A stretch of 64,000 bases of DNA from Phytophthora colocasiae. Taxonomy: Eukaryota; Oomycota; Peronosporomycetes; Peronosporales; Peronosporaceae. Of this stretch, positions 10,880 to 21,145 are shown in pieces (the first letter of the stretch is position 1; each line of letters starts with the position of its first letter). The notes under the pieces are model-generated. The model was not told the origin of the DNA and did no database searches. It worked only from the letters and a program-made list of their open reading frames with translations. The stretch covers positions 806,001-870,000 of the forward strand of contig JAGKQI010000103.1 of NCBI GenBank assembly GCA_018806915.1, in the 5' to 3' direction. Both the position numbers and the translations under genes were made by a program.

Positions 10880-12559
10880 TCAGCTGAGCAGATTGACAAC
10901 CTGGTTTTCCAGAGACTCGAAGCGTGGTAATTCGTTCGTGTACGTCTTGGCGTCCTCGTCAATGGGTGTAGCGCTCAGCGTGAAGTCGAGACTATCGTTC
11001 ACATCGAATGGAACGTATCCGGTTGCACTATCAGCACAAGCGAATCCGTGACGGGCACGGAAAGCGCCACCCAATGCTGCCGAGTTGGAGGCGCAAGTCA
11101 AGCGATACACTGGTGCATTGAAGACATTGGCGAGTACTTGTAGCATGCACTTGTTGGCCGATGCACCACCAACAACGATCAAGCGCTGAGGTTTGTTAAC
11201 ACCAAGTCTCTCTGCATGCAGACGTAGCGATAAGAATTGGCTTTCCACTACTGCTCGCACTTCCACTTCAGGAGCTGCAAGAGAAACATCCGTTCGTGCT
11301 CCGTTGGCGTCAAAGCTGACGATTCCAGCTTTCAACGTGGACGGAGTGATCTCCGGGTATTGGTAGTAGAACGCTGTAGTGCCTTCGCTACCGGCCTTGG
11401 TAGTTTGCATCAATTTCTCGAACTTCTCCCACGACGCACCTGCCCGACGGTCTCGAACTTCTTGACGTGTGAGGGCTCCATTCTTGAAACAGATCATAGC
11501 CATAACCGTCTTTGGATCGATGGGGTTGCAGAAGAAATGACCTTCCTTGCCCGAAAAGCGCGCGACTTCTGTAGGAACTACTGCAAACAACGTACTGGAT
11601 GTACCCAGTGAAACTCCGACATCACCAGGCTGAGAGAGGCCAATACCTGCTAGAGTGCACGGATTGTCACCGGAGAACGCGATCACCTTGCAATCAGCAG
11701 CGAACCCGTACTTCTTTTGGAAATAAGCGTGGATATCACCCATTGACGAGTAAGCTCGCGAAACCTGCGAGCCTAAGGCAACCACCAACTTCTCTGCAGC
11801 ACCAGCTGAAGTGCTGTACTTGGCTGTAGCCTTAACGAGCTCAGGAGACCACACCCGCTCACGAACGTCAAGAAGATTCATGCCTGATCCGTCACTGTCG
11901 TCAATTGGAGCGTAGTCACCACACAGCAGCGACGTCAGCATTGACGAGACAAGTGCAATACGCCCGCATTTCTCCAGGAATGCAGAGTCCTCATGGATCC
12001 GCTTGGCGATTTGGTTCCCCGTAAAGCGTTCGTAAGCTCGAGAGCCGCTGATTTCAGCGACGCGATCAGGACCCCCAACAGCAGCTTCCAACTCCCTGCA
12101 GTACTGCGTCGTGGAGCTGTCCATCCAGCTAGGTCCATTGGGTAGACAGAACGCTGGCTGTTGCTGCTTGTTCATGGCCTCCACTATCGAAACAGCACCA
12201 GTTTCAGCAGCAGCGTCCAAGCAGGAGCGGAGTGAAAAGCCCTTGCTCCAATACACGGACGCGTGTTGCTGTGCACTTCCGCTAACGCTCTTGACCTTGG
12301 ATACATCCACAGAACTCTTGGCTAGGTCGTCCATTACGGCATCCAGGGAGTCGACGAACATGAGGGAGGGGATAACCACTTCATTCTCCTTCGGTCGAAG
12401 CACACCGTTGTCTGTTCCATACTGTGGGAAGCGTTCATCGAAGCGGAAGGAGCTCTCATAGACCACATGACCACGCGCATCTACAACCACAGCCGACATG
12501 CTCTGCGTAGAGCAGTCCAGACCCAGGAAGAGCGCATCATCTTGAACCGGGAGAGTCAT
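10880..12559 (-). CDS. XYLB: D-xylulose kinase (FGGY family)
   Basis: Single exon, 559 aa, close to human XYLB (536 aa). It phosphorylates D-xylulose with ATP to xylulose 5-phosphate, feeding the pentose phosphate pathway in the cytosol. The FGGY N-terminal fold begins with LFLGLDCSTQSMSAVVVD. Substrate- and phosphate-binding motifs follow: SGSAQQHASVYW, GSRAYERFTGNQIAK, FSGDNPCTLAGIGL and VSLGTSSTLFAV. The C-terminal ATP-binding motif is RLIVVGGASANKCMLQVLANV with NSAALGGAFRA. No targeting peptide is visible. The gene is divergent from the BCKDH E2 gene across 313 bp and has its own Inr/FPR-like motif 37 bp upstream of the ATG. Confidence 0.93.
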   Translation of the reverse strand: MTLPVQDDALFLGLDCSTQSMSAVVVDARGHVVYESSFRFDERFPQYGTDNGVLRPKENEVVIPSLMFVDSLDAVMDDLAKSSVDVSKVKSVSGSAQQHASVYWSKGFSLRSCLDAAAETGAVSIVEAMNKQQQPAFCLPNGPSWMDSSTTQYCRELEAAVGGPDRVAEISGSRAYERFTGNQIAKRIHEDSAFLEKCGRIALVSSMLTSLLCGDYAPIDDSDGSGMNLLDVRERVWSPELVKATAKYSTSAGAAEKLVVALGSQVSRAYSSMGDIHAYFQKKYGFAADCKVIAFSGDNPCTLAGIGLSQPGDVGVSLGTSSTLFAVVPTEVARFSGKEGHFFCNPIDPKTVMAMICFKNGALTRQEVRDRRAGASWEKFEKLMQTTKAGSEGTTAFYYQYPEITPSTLKAGIVSFDANGARTDVSLAAPEVEVRAVVESQFLSLRLHAERLGVNKPQRLIVVGGASANKCMLQVLANVFNAPVYRLTCASNSAALGGAFRARHGFACADSATGYVPFDVNDSLDFTLSATPIDEDAKTYTNELPRFESLENQVVNLLS

Positions 12560-12595
12560 CGGGCAATTCGTTTTCTGCGAGAAGCTTCACGGAGC

Positions 12596-12616
12596 GGGGA
12601 AAATGAGGAAATGAGC
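12596..12616 (-). promoter_or_regulatory. Oomycete Inr/FPR-like core promoter of xylulokinase
   Basis: On the minus strand the sequence reads GCTCATTTCCTCATTTTCC. It matches the oomycete initiator (TCAYTYY) followed by the flanking promoter region (CAWTTTNYY). It lies 37-57 bp upstream of the xylulokinase ATG, the usual spacing. Confidence 0.6.
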
Positions 12617-12833
12617 TGCTTAGAGTCAAGGGAACAACGCAGTTGCAGATACAGAAGCGTTTACACTGCTACAAAGGGAAGGCTAGTGCATGTACAGCTC
12701 AAAGATGACAGTCGCTTCTTGCCGGTGCTTCAATATGTCGCCCCTCCCCACCGGAAATCAAACTCCCCTACCCACATGCGACGTCACTAGGGGTCTACTA
12801 TTTGAAGGACATGTACTGCAACGTCGATCCGTC

Positions 12834-12853
12834 GCTCATTCCCCAATTTCGGT
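12834..12853 (+). promoter_or_regulatory. Oomycete Inr/FPR core promoter of BCKDH E2
   Basis: GCTCATTCCCCAATTTCGG is essentially a perfect oomycete initiator (GCTCATTYY) plus FPR (CAATTTCGG) composite. It ends about 20 bp before the predicted ATG at 12873. This supports that start over the upstream in-frame ATG at 12690, which would lie before the transcription start. Confidence 0.75.
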
Positions 12854-12872
12854 CCAAGTGCGCACTCCAGTG

Positions 12873-14594
12873 ATGAGCTCTTTACTATTGCGTGTGCGTT
12901 TGGGTCAGCAGTTGGCTACTTCTCGCCGTAGTTTCCACGCTGGAGCTGTGACTGCGTTCCCCGAGATCCCCTTCAAGTTGGCGGATATTGGCGAAGGAAT
13001 TGCTGAAGTGGAAGTTCTGCAGTGGTTCGTCAAGAGCGGAGATGAAGTCAAACAATTCCAGAATGTGTGCGAGGTGCAGAGTGACAAGGCCACAGTGGAG
13101 ATCACCAGTCGTTATGACGGTGTCGTCACGAAAGTGCACTACGAAGTGGGGGAAATGGCCAAAGTGGGCTCCACACTCATTGACATCGACGTGGATGACG
13201 CTACTGCTGCGACTGTGCAGGGTGGTGGCAAGAAGAAGGCGCCGCCTGGAGCTCCGATTCCTCGTAAAGTACCGACGCCTGTTATTCAAGAGCCAGTGGC
13301 TGTTTCTACTCCAGTTCCGGAAGCTCCAGTTACCCCGACGCCTGTTTTATCAAGGATTCCCATTGCTCCTCGCACAGTTGAAAGCGGAGAGAAGTTTCTG
13401 ACGTCTCCTTCGGTGAGAAGGTTGGCGAAGGAGCACAGTATTGACTTGCATGACGTGGAAGGCACAGGTCCGCAAGGACGGATTTTGAAGGGGGATCTAC
13501 TCGAGTACATCAGGATGCTGGCTGCTCAACCGACAAAGCCTGCACAATCGACACAAACTGCTACAAGTACTGCTGTGGAACCCCCTGCTGCGGACGGAAC
13601 CAATGCAACGTATTTGCAACAAGACACAGTGGTGCCGCTGACACGTACATTTGGTTTTTCAACAACTTTTTAGTTTTCTGTCGATTGAACTGACGGTACT
13701 TTTGTGTGAATAGCTATCCAGAAAATGATGGTCAAGTCAATGAACGCAGCACTCAACATCCCACACTTCGGATATGCGGACGAGGTAATGTGTATTTGGT
13801 GTTAGTTCGAATGTCTACATACACGATGTTAAACGTTTGGATTGTGCTTGAACAGGTTCGTATGGACGCTCTGTATGATCTGCGCAAGGAGTTGAAGCCG
13901 CTCGCGGAGGTCCGTGGTGTGAAGCTGTCGTTTATGCCTTTCATCATTAAGGCTGCATCGCTGGCTTTGAAACACTATCCGATGCTGAACGCGACAGTGA
14001 ACGATACCGAGACGGAGCTTACTATGATTGCCGCTCACAACATTTCATTGGCAATGGACACCCCAACGGGTTTGATTGTTCCAAACGTTAAGAATGTTCA
14101 GGTATGCTAGTCGTCATTTTCGGGAAGCTGTTGCTGGGCTGCTATTAACCTCACGTGTCATGTCCTACAGGCGAAGAGCATTATGGAGATCGCTGAAGAT
14201 CTTAATCGACTACAGCAACTGGCCGTTGCAGGAAAACTCGCCCCTGCTGATCTAACCGGTGGCACATTCTCGTACGTATTTCTCAGCTTGTTTTTTTTTC
14301 TTGCAAGCATATTCTTACTGGGTTGTATTTTACAGAATCTCCAACATTGGAAGTATCGGTGGAACATACATGAGCCCCGTTCTCATGGCTCCTCAGGTGG
14401 CTATCGGTGCTGTTGGTCGGATCCAGAAGCTTCCCCGGTATGACCCTGACGGCAACGTTGAACCGATGCGTCTGATGAATGTGTCGTGGAGCGGTGATCA
14501 CCGCGTGATTGACGGTGCAACCATGGCACGCTTCTCAAACCAATGGAAGACCTACTTAGAGACGCCAGTGAGCATGCTGACTGAAATGAGTTGA
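12873..14594 (+). CDS. DBT: Branched-chain 2-oxoacid dehydrogenase E2, dihydrolipoyl acyltransferase
   Basis: Five exons (12873-13644, 13714-13784, 13856-14101, 14171-14271, 14336-14594), 482 aa; human DBT is also 482 aa. It forms the core of the mitochondrial branched-chain complex and moves acyl groups from its lipoyl arm to CoA. Order of parts: mitochondrial leader (about 1-30); lipoyl domain with the lipoyl lysine in [11 protein letters not shown] (about residue 72); proline-rich linker; E1/E3-binding domain ([20 protein letters not shown], with [12 protein letters not shown]); catalytic domain with [49 protein letters not shown] and the active-site motif [11 protein letters not shown]. 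All splice junctions fall in conserved blocks and keep frame. It is divergent from xylulokinase. Confidence 0.96.
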
Positions 14595-14719
14595 AGGTGA
14601 TTGAATCTCAGTCAAGAAAGATAGTAAAGTGGTGTTGTCCGCAGCATGTAGCTTGATTTTAGCTTCCGCTTCTTTTGTACACGTTGAAATATGATGGCAC
14701 TCAGTGTTCACAAAGGTAA

Positions 14720-17330
14720 TCATTGCCAGCTGCCAGCATTAACCTGGTTGGGAATTGCCACTCCTTGATGTGAAGCCAGAAGCAGAACCTCTTGGAGAAG
14801 CTCTTGAGGGAGACCCACGAAAGCCTACACAACACATCAATGAGGACATGAGGCTAAAGTAGCAATAGATACAAAAGTGAGTACCTGTGTCGCGATAACA
14901 CGGGCGAAGTGGTCCATGATGAAGCTCAGACAACGCTTTTTTAGTGTGAAGGCATTGCGGAAGTGAGCAGACTGCATTGAAGACATGGAACTAGTGAGTA
15001 TAACAAAATAATATCAAGAAACCAAACATACCTCCATAATGATAACAACATTTTCCACAGATAAAATCTGCAGTAATGCATTTTCACATGCGCTACCAAA
15101 TCAAGGCGATTCAAACGTTAAAATTTCTTGAAACTAGGTGTGTGGTGGCCATCGAGATTTCGTGACGTACCTCCGAAGACTCATGACTAGATATTGATCA
15201 GCAAGTGTGTGCAGCTCGAGAGCGAATTCTGAAAGGCGCACAAGTTAAATGTTTCGAAGTAGACAATTTGTGCTGACATTGGCTCGGAAAAGTTCCAACC
15301 TGCTGTCAGATCTGGCGATGATAGCGCAGCCACTTGGTCAGTGTATAGGAACTCCATTAGAGCTGCAAAGACGTCGTACTGTAACGCATTCACGATTGAA
15401 AATTAGAGCGTTCGCGAACAAAACAAGTTGGCGTACCGAATATTCCGGTATGACGATTTCAGATTGTGATCCGTCCTTCATTCTTCCATCCAGCATTTTC
15501 TCCAGAGGCTCGCAACGAGCTACTAAGATGCAGCTGTGTGCGAAAACTGAACGACCTTCTACCACGAAGGTGACATCGCTTCGAGTGGAGTTGTTGAGCA
15601 TTTTTCGTAAATCTTGACTTAATGTCCCAGAGTCTTTGGTTGAGACCCTGCCTTCGGACGTTCCAACAACACATACTGAATGGTAAAACCCAGCAGCAAT
15701 CTACAGTTATCGTAAAGGTACACAATAAAAAATGGTTTAGTTAAAGTATTGTTTTCATGGTGATTCCCTGAGCACTTACCTTGACGACATTTTTATTCCG
15801 TAGAGTTGAGATTAACTGCGGGCTTAAACAATCCACAGACGTTTCTAGTCCAAGTTGGCCATGGTTGTTGCGACCAAATGGAAATACTTTACCATCATCC
15901 GAAAGTGCGAGAGTGTGGTAACAACCACATGCAACCTGGGTGATCCTCGTCCGTGACAAGCTTTCTACAAGCTGCAGTGCATACAGCTCCCAATAAGCCA
16001 AACATGTCAAAATTTCTACAACTCGGAATAACAAACCGTTGGGCGAGCCGTGTGTTGTTTGTGGCCAAGACCCAGCTGGCCGTAGTCGTTGCGTCCAAAA
16101 GTGTACACAGCACCATTCTCCAGGACAACAGCGGTGTGGTGATACCCACATGAAAGTTGAGGCACGATTGCTCTATCTAGCGGCTGTGGTAGACGAGAAG
16201 GTTGCAAAACTGGTTCGGAAACGCTGTCAAGGCCAAGCTGGCCGTGGTCATTTTTCCCAAATGCTACGACTCCTCCATCCCCTGACATCAAGAAAATAGC
16301 AGACAAAAATGTAAAAAAAAAATGTTTGAGCACATACTTGCAACACGCAGCACGAACTCAGCGATGCGACTGTGTAGTGTTGGCCACATGCAACAGCTAG
16401 AACAGGATGTCGGAATAAGCTTTCAACAGGTTGAGGTACAAGTTGTCCACTGTGGTCGCCCAAGCCTAGCTGGCCATAGTCGTTGCACCCGCAAGTGTAG
16501 AGATCTCCATTATCCACGACGATAGCAGTGTGGAAATAACTGCAAGCCACATCTACCACGCGTTTTCCGGCCAATTTTTCCACTAGGGTCGCCTCCGTAA
16601 TACTCGTCACTGAATCGAGTCCCAATTGCCCACGCATGTTGAATCCGACAGTGAATACGTTTCCATCAGCTGGATGATCAATAGTTCCAGGTACAGTAAG
16701 CAAACCACACCCAATCCCACTTAATAGCAACGCACCACTTAGAGCTGCAAGGTGTTCGCTGCCATTTCCCGAGAAAATCTTTACCGTGCGGATAGAGCTA
16801 AGACCCGATGAATATCGAAGCGTGGGAACTCGCTCCGTCGTGCCAATGGCACATTGTCCACTACAAAAATACCGAGTAAATTCATTGATTCATCACAAAC
16901 AGGAAATTCTTGACGCACCTATCGTTATATCCGCAGGTGAACACATCTCCGTTCTCTACAAATGTATGTCAATCAATAAAAATTGAAGTCGAACAAGCAA
17001 TACTCAGTGCTTCCAACGCACCAAATAGCATGGTAGTCTGTTCATTTCCACAAGCTACATCCACAACGTGTTTGCCATCACCAATATTACTGATATCTAC
17101 GCGCGTTGGCTTGCTTCGATCGTTGCTATCGCCAAGCGCAAGCTCACCGTACGTATTCTGAAGTTGTAAATGGTACGAATTCAACATTTTAAATGGCCAC
17201 TTGATGAGGTTCAGGTATTTCCGCGCACCTGTCCAAAGCTGTAAACGCCTGTGAGTTCATCGTCGTCGCTGTCGTCGTCGCTGGAAGAGCTCCGAGGCCG
17301 CGCGAAGGCGAGTAGATGGTTTGCTGCCAT
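14720..17330 (-). CDS. RCC1-repeat and BTB/POZ domain protein
   Basis: A highly split gene: about 13 exons, roughly 600 aa, start ATG at 17330 and stop at 14720. The N-terminal half carries RCC1 beta-propeller repeats, visible as VYSFGQNTYGELALGD, DVFTCGYNDSGQCA, VFTVGFNMRGQLGLD, LYTCGCNDYGQLGLGD, VVAFGKNDHGQLGLD, VYTFGRNDYGQLGLG and VFPFGRNNHGQLGLE, with the companion VACG..HT motif between them. The C-terminal half is a BTB domain (SDVTFVVEGRSVFAHSCILV, then EFLYTDQVAAL) plus a BACK-like helical tail (CENALLQILSVENVVIIME). The layout matches human RCBTB1/2-type proteins; BTB parts often dock on cullin-3, but the partner here is unknown. One donor, GTTCGT near 16364, is atypical. Another intron (16670-16735) is stop-free and 66 nt. 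Confidence 0.85.
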
Positions 17331-17405
17331 TTGGGATCGCGTACCGGCAGGAGTGTACTACGAAAAAAAATAGTATTCTCGCACACCCATAAAAGGGGCG
17401 CCCCT

Positions 17406-17455
17406 CACTCCGATTTGACCGTAAATCGGAGAATAAAACCTGGAAAATCGGAGTG
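17406..17455. repeat. Inverted repeat CACTCCGATTT / AAATCGGAGTG
   Basis: CACTCCGATTT at 17406-17416 is complementary to AAATCGGAG at 17423-17431 (6-nt loop) and again to AAATCGGAGTG at 17445-17455. There are thus two alternative hairpins sharing one left arm. It lies just upstream of the RCC1-BTB start codon and may be a promoter palindrome or the edge of a decayed small transposon. Confidence 0.45.
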
Positions 17456-17621
17456 TAACTCTTTTTTATTTGGTGGAATCCCCCAATCATCCTGCGCGCT
17501 TGCAAGTGCGAATCCGACGGCGAGACGTGCTAGATATATACAAGAAGTGTTAGTGAACATACCATGTTGCTTCCGTTGCAGAGGCGCGCATGTAGCGCTT
17601 GCACTACAATGATGTAAGCGC

Positions 17622-17646
17622 AAAGTAACGGCGGTGGCGTTACTTT
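17622..17646. repeat. Hairpin AAAGTAACG / CGTTACTTT
   Basis: Perfect 9-bp arms (17622-17630 and 17638-17646) around a 7-nt loop. A further AGTAACG half-site follows about 20 bp downstream. Non-coding; role unknown. Confidence 0.5.
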
Positions 17647-17850
17647 GGGGATTTCCACGAGAGTAACGCTAAGAGTGCCGCCTGTCTCATTCCTGTCCCG
17701 GCTTTTTCCTGCAACCACATAGCCGGGCCATTATGATTACTATTACTATTTTTAATGGGAAAGTAATATTATGCTGTTACATAGTATTATGCTGTTAGTT
17801 AGTATTACTATGCGTTATTATAGTTCGGATAAATATATGAATACTACTCG

Positions 17851-17878
17851 CGTTCGGGGAACGTTCGGGGAACGTTCC
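17851..17878. repeat. Short tandem repeat CGTTCGGGGAA
   Basis: Two head-to-tail copies of the 11-mer CGTTCGGGGAA plus a partial third copy (CGTTCC). Within the long gap upstream of the multipass membrane protein gene. Confidence 0.5.
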
Positions 17879-18964
17879 GATTCGAAAAATAAAATCGAAC
17901 GACCTTTGGCTCAGAACCTTCATGGGCATGCTCTCGTGGCCTCCACGGTGGCGAGCTTCGGGGTGTGTGCAGTGCAGGCTACGTGGATTGGACACCTTCG
18001 TCACGCTAAATAGGCCAGCGTCACGTGGCTTGGCGGCCAAAGTTTGCTACTCGCTTTGGTTCAGTAGCAAGTTGCTAGCAACGTCGTTGTCAACGACGAG
18101 AGTCAAAAGTGGCAACCCACGACAGGATGTGTTTGCCAGCAGAAATCTATATCCCGGCTGCTGTGGCCCAGCCGCTGCAAGCTGAAGTGCGCTAAGATCG
18201 TCATAGCGAGCTCCATGATAGAGCTCCATCCCCACGGCGCCTACACGTACATTTGTACTGATTGTCAAGCCGCAAAAACTTTAGCCATGTCGTCGTGGAT
18301 GGAGCGAGCAGGAATCAGCCTCGTTGACGTCGTCGCAAGAAAAAAAAATCCTGGCCGCTGGAGCTCTTTGCGGTTTCAGTCAACCCCTACCTGTGCACCA
18401 AAGCCGAGGCACCTACCTGCCAGCCGGCTGTACGTAGTCATCAGAGCATCGTGCAAGGCCGCATTGCCTTGAATTCGAGCCAAGCCTTGACCGTTTATTG
18501 AGGTAGCCATCCACAGCCTTGCACAGTACGCAGCATACCTCCTCATTCCCTTTCGAAACAAGAAACCCCATAGTGAAATCAAGTGAAAGGGTCCTTTTTC
18601 TGCACCTCCTCGCTTCAATACCAAAACGAGCTGAAAGATATCCTGCAGAGCCGCCAGCACCAGCCGCCAGCACCAGGCTCAAAGCAGCTCAAGTCGAGCG
18701 CATTTCGAGATTCTCTCTCTCTTGCACACACGTCCATCCCGTGCGATATCAATTGGCTCACAACCAGCCAGTCGTTGCAGCGTCACTCCTCTAGGACAAG
18801 CTATTCCAGGCGAACGAACGCGGAAGGTTTCGCGATTCCCGTAACAGACAGCCCACAGCAGACAGACTGCAGCCCAGCTGCCTGAGACCCCATCGCCTCA
18901 TCCAAAAAGTAGCAGCCGGTTAGCTGCGAGTCTTAAATTTACCACGGAGCGCACACGTAACAAC

Positions 18965-20152
18965 ATGGTGGCCAAGAAGGACCTGCCGCTGTTGCAGCAC
19001 GGCGGTTATGCGGCTACGAGCCCCACGGCGTCGTCCGTGTCTTCGTCCTACTCCCGAGTAGCTTCTGAGGAGCTCATTGTGCCTGCTCCAGACAGCGTCA
19101 ACTCGGTTTATTACGGCGTGGACGCCTTCTCGCCTACACTTGTGGACTTCTACACTGTGGACCAAAAGCGCATCGTCTGGTCCTCCCGTGCGCACCGCAA
19201 GATGATGACTACGCTCTACCGTGCGTGGCATGGCAAGAGCTGGAAGATCTTCTCGCTGAGCTTCTGGGCGGGCCTCTGCGCTATTGTGGCCTTCACACTC
19301 TTCATCTCGGGCCTTACGGGTGAGGCTATTGCTCATAGTGCACGTGGCTCCAAAGCTGCTCGGGAACCGGGCAACCAGGTCCACTCGTCGGTGGATCTGC
19401 CACTGCTCCTTGCTGCCGTCTTCTTCCTCGCTTACCACACTATCACGTACCTGGAAGTCATCAACTGCTGCCACAACCTCGAGATCTGGCTGGAGGAATA
19501 TTTCCACGGCACGGAACCTGTGCTCGAACGGCAGTTCGTGGGTTTCTTCCCGAGCCGCATCGACTTCTGGACCGCCCTGTTGGGTATGCTAGGTTCGTTG
19601 TTTTACGTCTTCGCACGTGCGTACGTGTGGGTACGATCTGATACGGAGAACTTCGGCGTTGTCGACGTCAAGCGCGACGACTTTAGCCTCATTGTGGGCT
19701 ACTGGGTACCGTTTTTCGCTGGATCGTTCCTGTTGTTGCTCAGCGCCTACCTGGCGCACGTTGAGGTCGTCCACCAGTGGTTCTCGTGCCGCCTCACGAC
19801 GCTCGAGACATGGGTTACCGGTAGGTTTTCCTGATCTGTTTTCCATCACAGATATGGAGATTTGACTCACTTGTTGTTGTTGTTTTGAACAGGCTTGAAC
19901 ATGATGGCGATGATCGGCTTCTTCCTGTCGTCGACGCTGCAGTTTATGGACCCGTTCTCAGTCCTCTTTTCCTTCCAGGCGTGCGTGGTGCCATTCGCAT
20001 CGGGTTGTCTGCTGGGGCTGGGATCTAACGTGCTTAGCCTAGTGGAACTGGAAAACATTCACAAGCGCCACAAGCACCCGGAGTATGGCCTCTACGCCGC
20101 CCCTGCCGGCTATGGAGCTGCAAGCTATGGATCGTTCAAGCAGCAAGCATAA
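18965..20152 (+). CDS. Multipass membrane protein of unknown function
   Basis: Two exons, 18965-19820 and 19893-20152, joined in phase 1 (GGC split codon), 371 aa. The first 90 residues are polar and probably cytosolic. They are followed by about six hydrophobic spans: near residues 98-117 (FSLSFWAGLCAIVAFTLFI), 143-160, 200-222, 240-262, and two in exon 2 (IGFFLSSTLQFM and CVVPFASGCLLGLGSNVLSL). The tail is short, glycine/tyrosine/alanine-rich and polar. The paired segments WTALLGMLGSLFYVF and YWVPFFAGSFLLLLSAYL recall YrhK-type membrane repeats, but that is a weak impression. No transport or catalytic motif is visible. The intron contains a GTT microsatellite before its acceptor. Confidence 0.7.
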
Positions 20153-20297
20153 GTATAAGGTCTTACAACCACATTATCGGTCTGCTGCTAGCAATACAGA
20201 GTACCAGGCAGGGAATATATATGCTCTACGTCTACGTCAGAAAAACTGCTCCTGTGTCTCAAAGCCTTAGTGCAATCCTTCATCTACTTGCCTAAGC

Positions 20298-21053
20298 TCA
20301 TGCAAAGAGCACCGTGAGGAACCGACCGCGGCTTTGGATATCTGCATTCGTCGGGTACGTGGCGACAGCCTTGTTAACCAGCGACGCCTGCGACTTAGCC
20401 ACGGCTGCATTCTCTTCTGCTCAATCCGACAACAAGAGCCTCAGAACTCACTCAGTTATCCATTCAACTAAACAATGGTCGTACCTGTGTTGGAGCAGAA
20501 CACCAGCAGTGCCCAACAGCCTTCAGCTTGAAGAGCTTCATTCTCCGGGTGCGTCTCCATCGCCTTCAGCACAGCAGTGATAGCACCTTGTTCCCGTGCC
20601 AGCACCAGGTTAGGCACTTATCAACAGCAGTCATACATCATTAGCTCTTCCATTTATCCAGCTTTGGACACTCATGGGCTTCTCCACTTACAGCAGTGGA
20701 ATGCGACATTGCGCAGCGCGTGGCATCCGTCTTCTTGAACGGTTCCGTTGGAAATATTGCGCGCCATGGCATCCACAATGGCAACGATAGCTCCTGCTTC
20801 TCCTGCAGCCTCCTTCCCGACCGCTACGATACACAAATGTCAAGCAATTAGTCGTGTTCCAGTCGTTAAAGCAACGCAAAAAAAAGAGTTTACGGTTGTT
20901 GAACGTGGCGTGCGAAAGCTTGGAAAAGCCCTCGGCCGCCACAAGCGGAGAATCGCTCTGCACCATAGAGATAGCCTCGGCCACTTCACTGGGAACGGCC
21001 ACCGCCATCTCGTTGCCCTCCTGCACGCGCGTAGACGATCGCACCACCACCAT
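20298..21053 (-). CDS. Small armadillo-repeat protein
   Basis: Four exons (21053-20894, 20823-20692, 20616-20485, 20416-20298), all joined in phase 1, 180 aa. Exons 2 and 3 are both exactly 132 nt and encode repeat-like units (GAIVAIVDAMARN...VQEDGCHALRNVAFHC and GAITAVLKAMETH...LQAEGCWALLVFCSNT). Each is an armadillo repeat of about 43 residues with the GCWAL/GCHAL signature. This looks like repeat growth by exon duplication. Armadillo solenoids bind other proteins; no partner can be inferred. The start ATG at 21053 lies 92 bp from the divergent EF-hand gene, so the two probably share a promoter region. Confidence 0.8.
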
Positions 21054-21145
21054 TTTGCGCAATTAATTTTGTGTATTGACAATAATTTGATTACGTGCCA
21101 CACATTAAATTTCTTTCGCCTTCTCAGACCTACCTCATCTTCGTC

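Larger units (their letters stand above)
17331..18964. other. 1.6-kb intergenic gap
   Basis: No convincing gene: the two overlapping minus-strand frames near 18376-18682 (up to 94 codons) lack recognisable motifs. The gap contains several short palindromes (listed separately) and the inverted repeat CGTCGTTG/CAACGACG at 18082-18098. The AT-rich stretch at 17740-17850 carries two copies of TATTATGCTGTTA. It serves as promoter space for the RCC1-BTB gene on the left and the membrane protein gene on the right. Confidence 0.45.

Noticed and set aside
17622..17646. AAAGTAACG hairpin considered as a transcription terminator
   Set aside because: It is not at a gene end and lacks context for termination; eukaryotic nuclear genes do not use such intrinsic terminators.
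18376..18682. Two overlapping minus-strand frames of 89-94 codons
   Set aside because: No motif, no splice partner, and they overlap each other in different frames.
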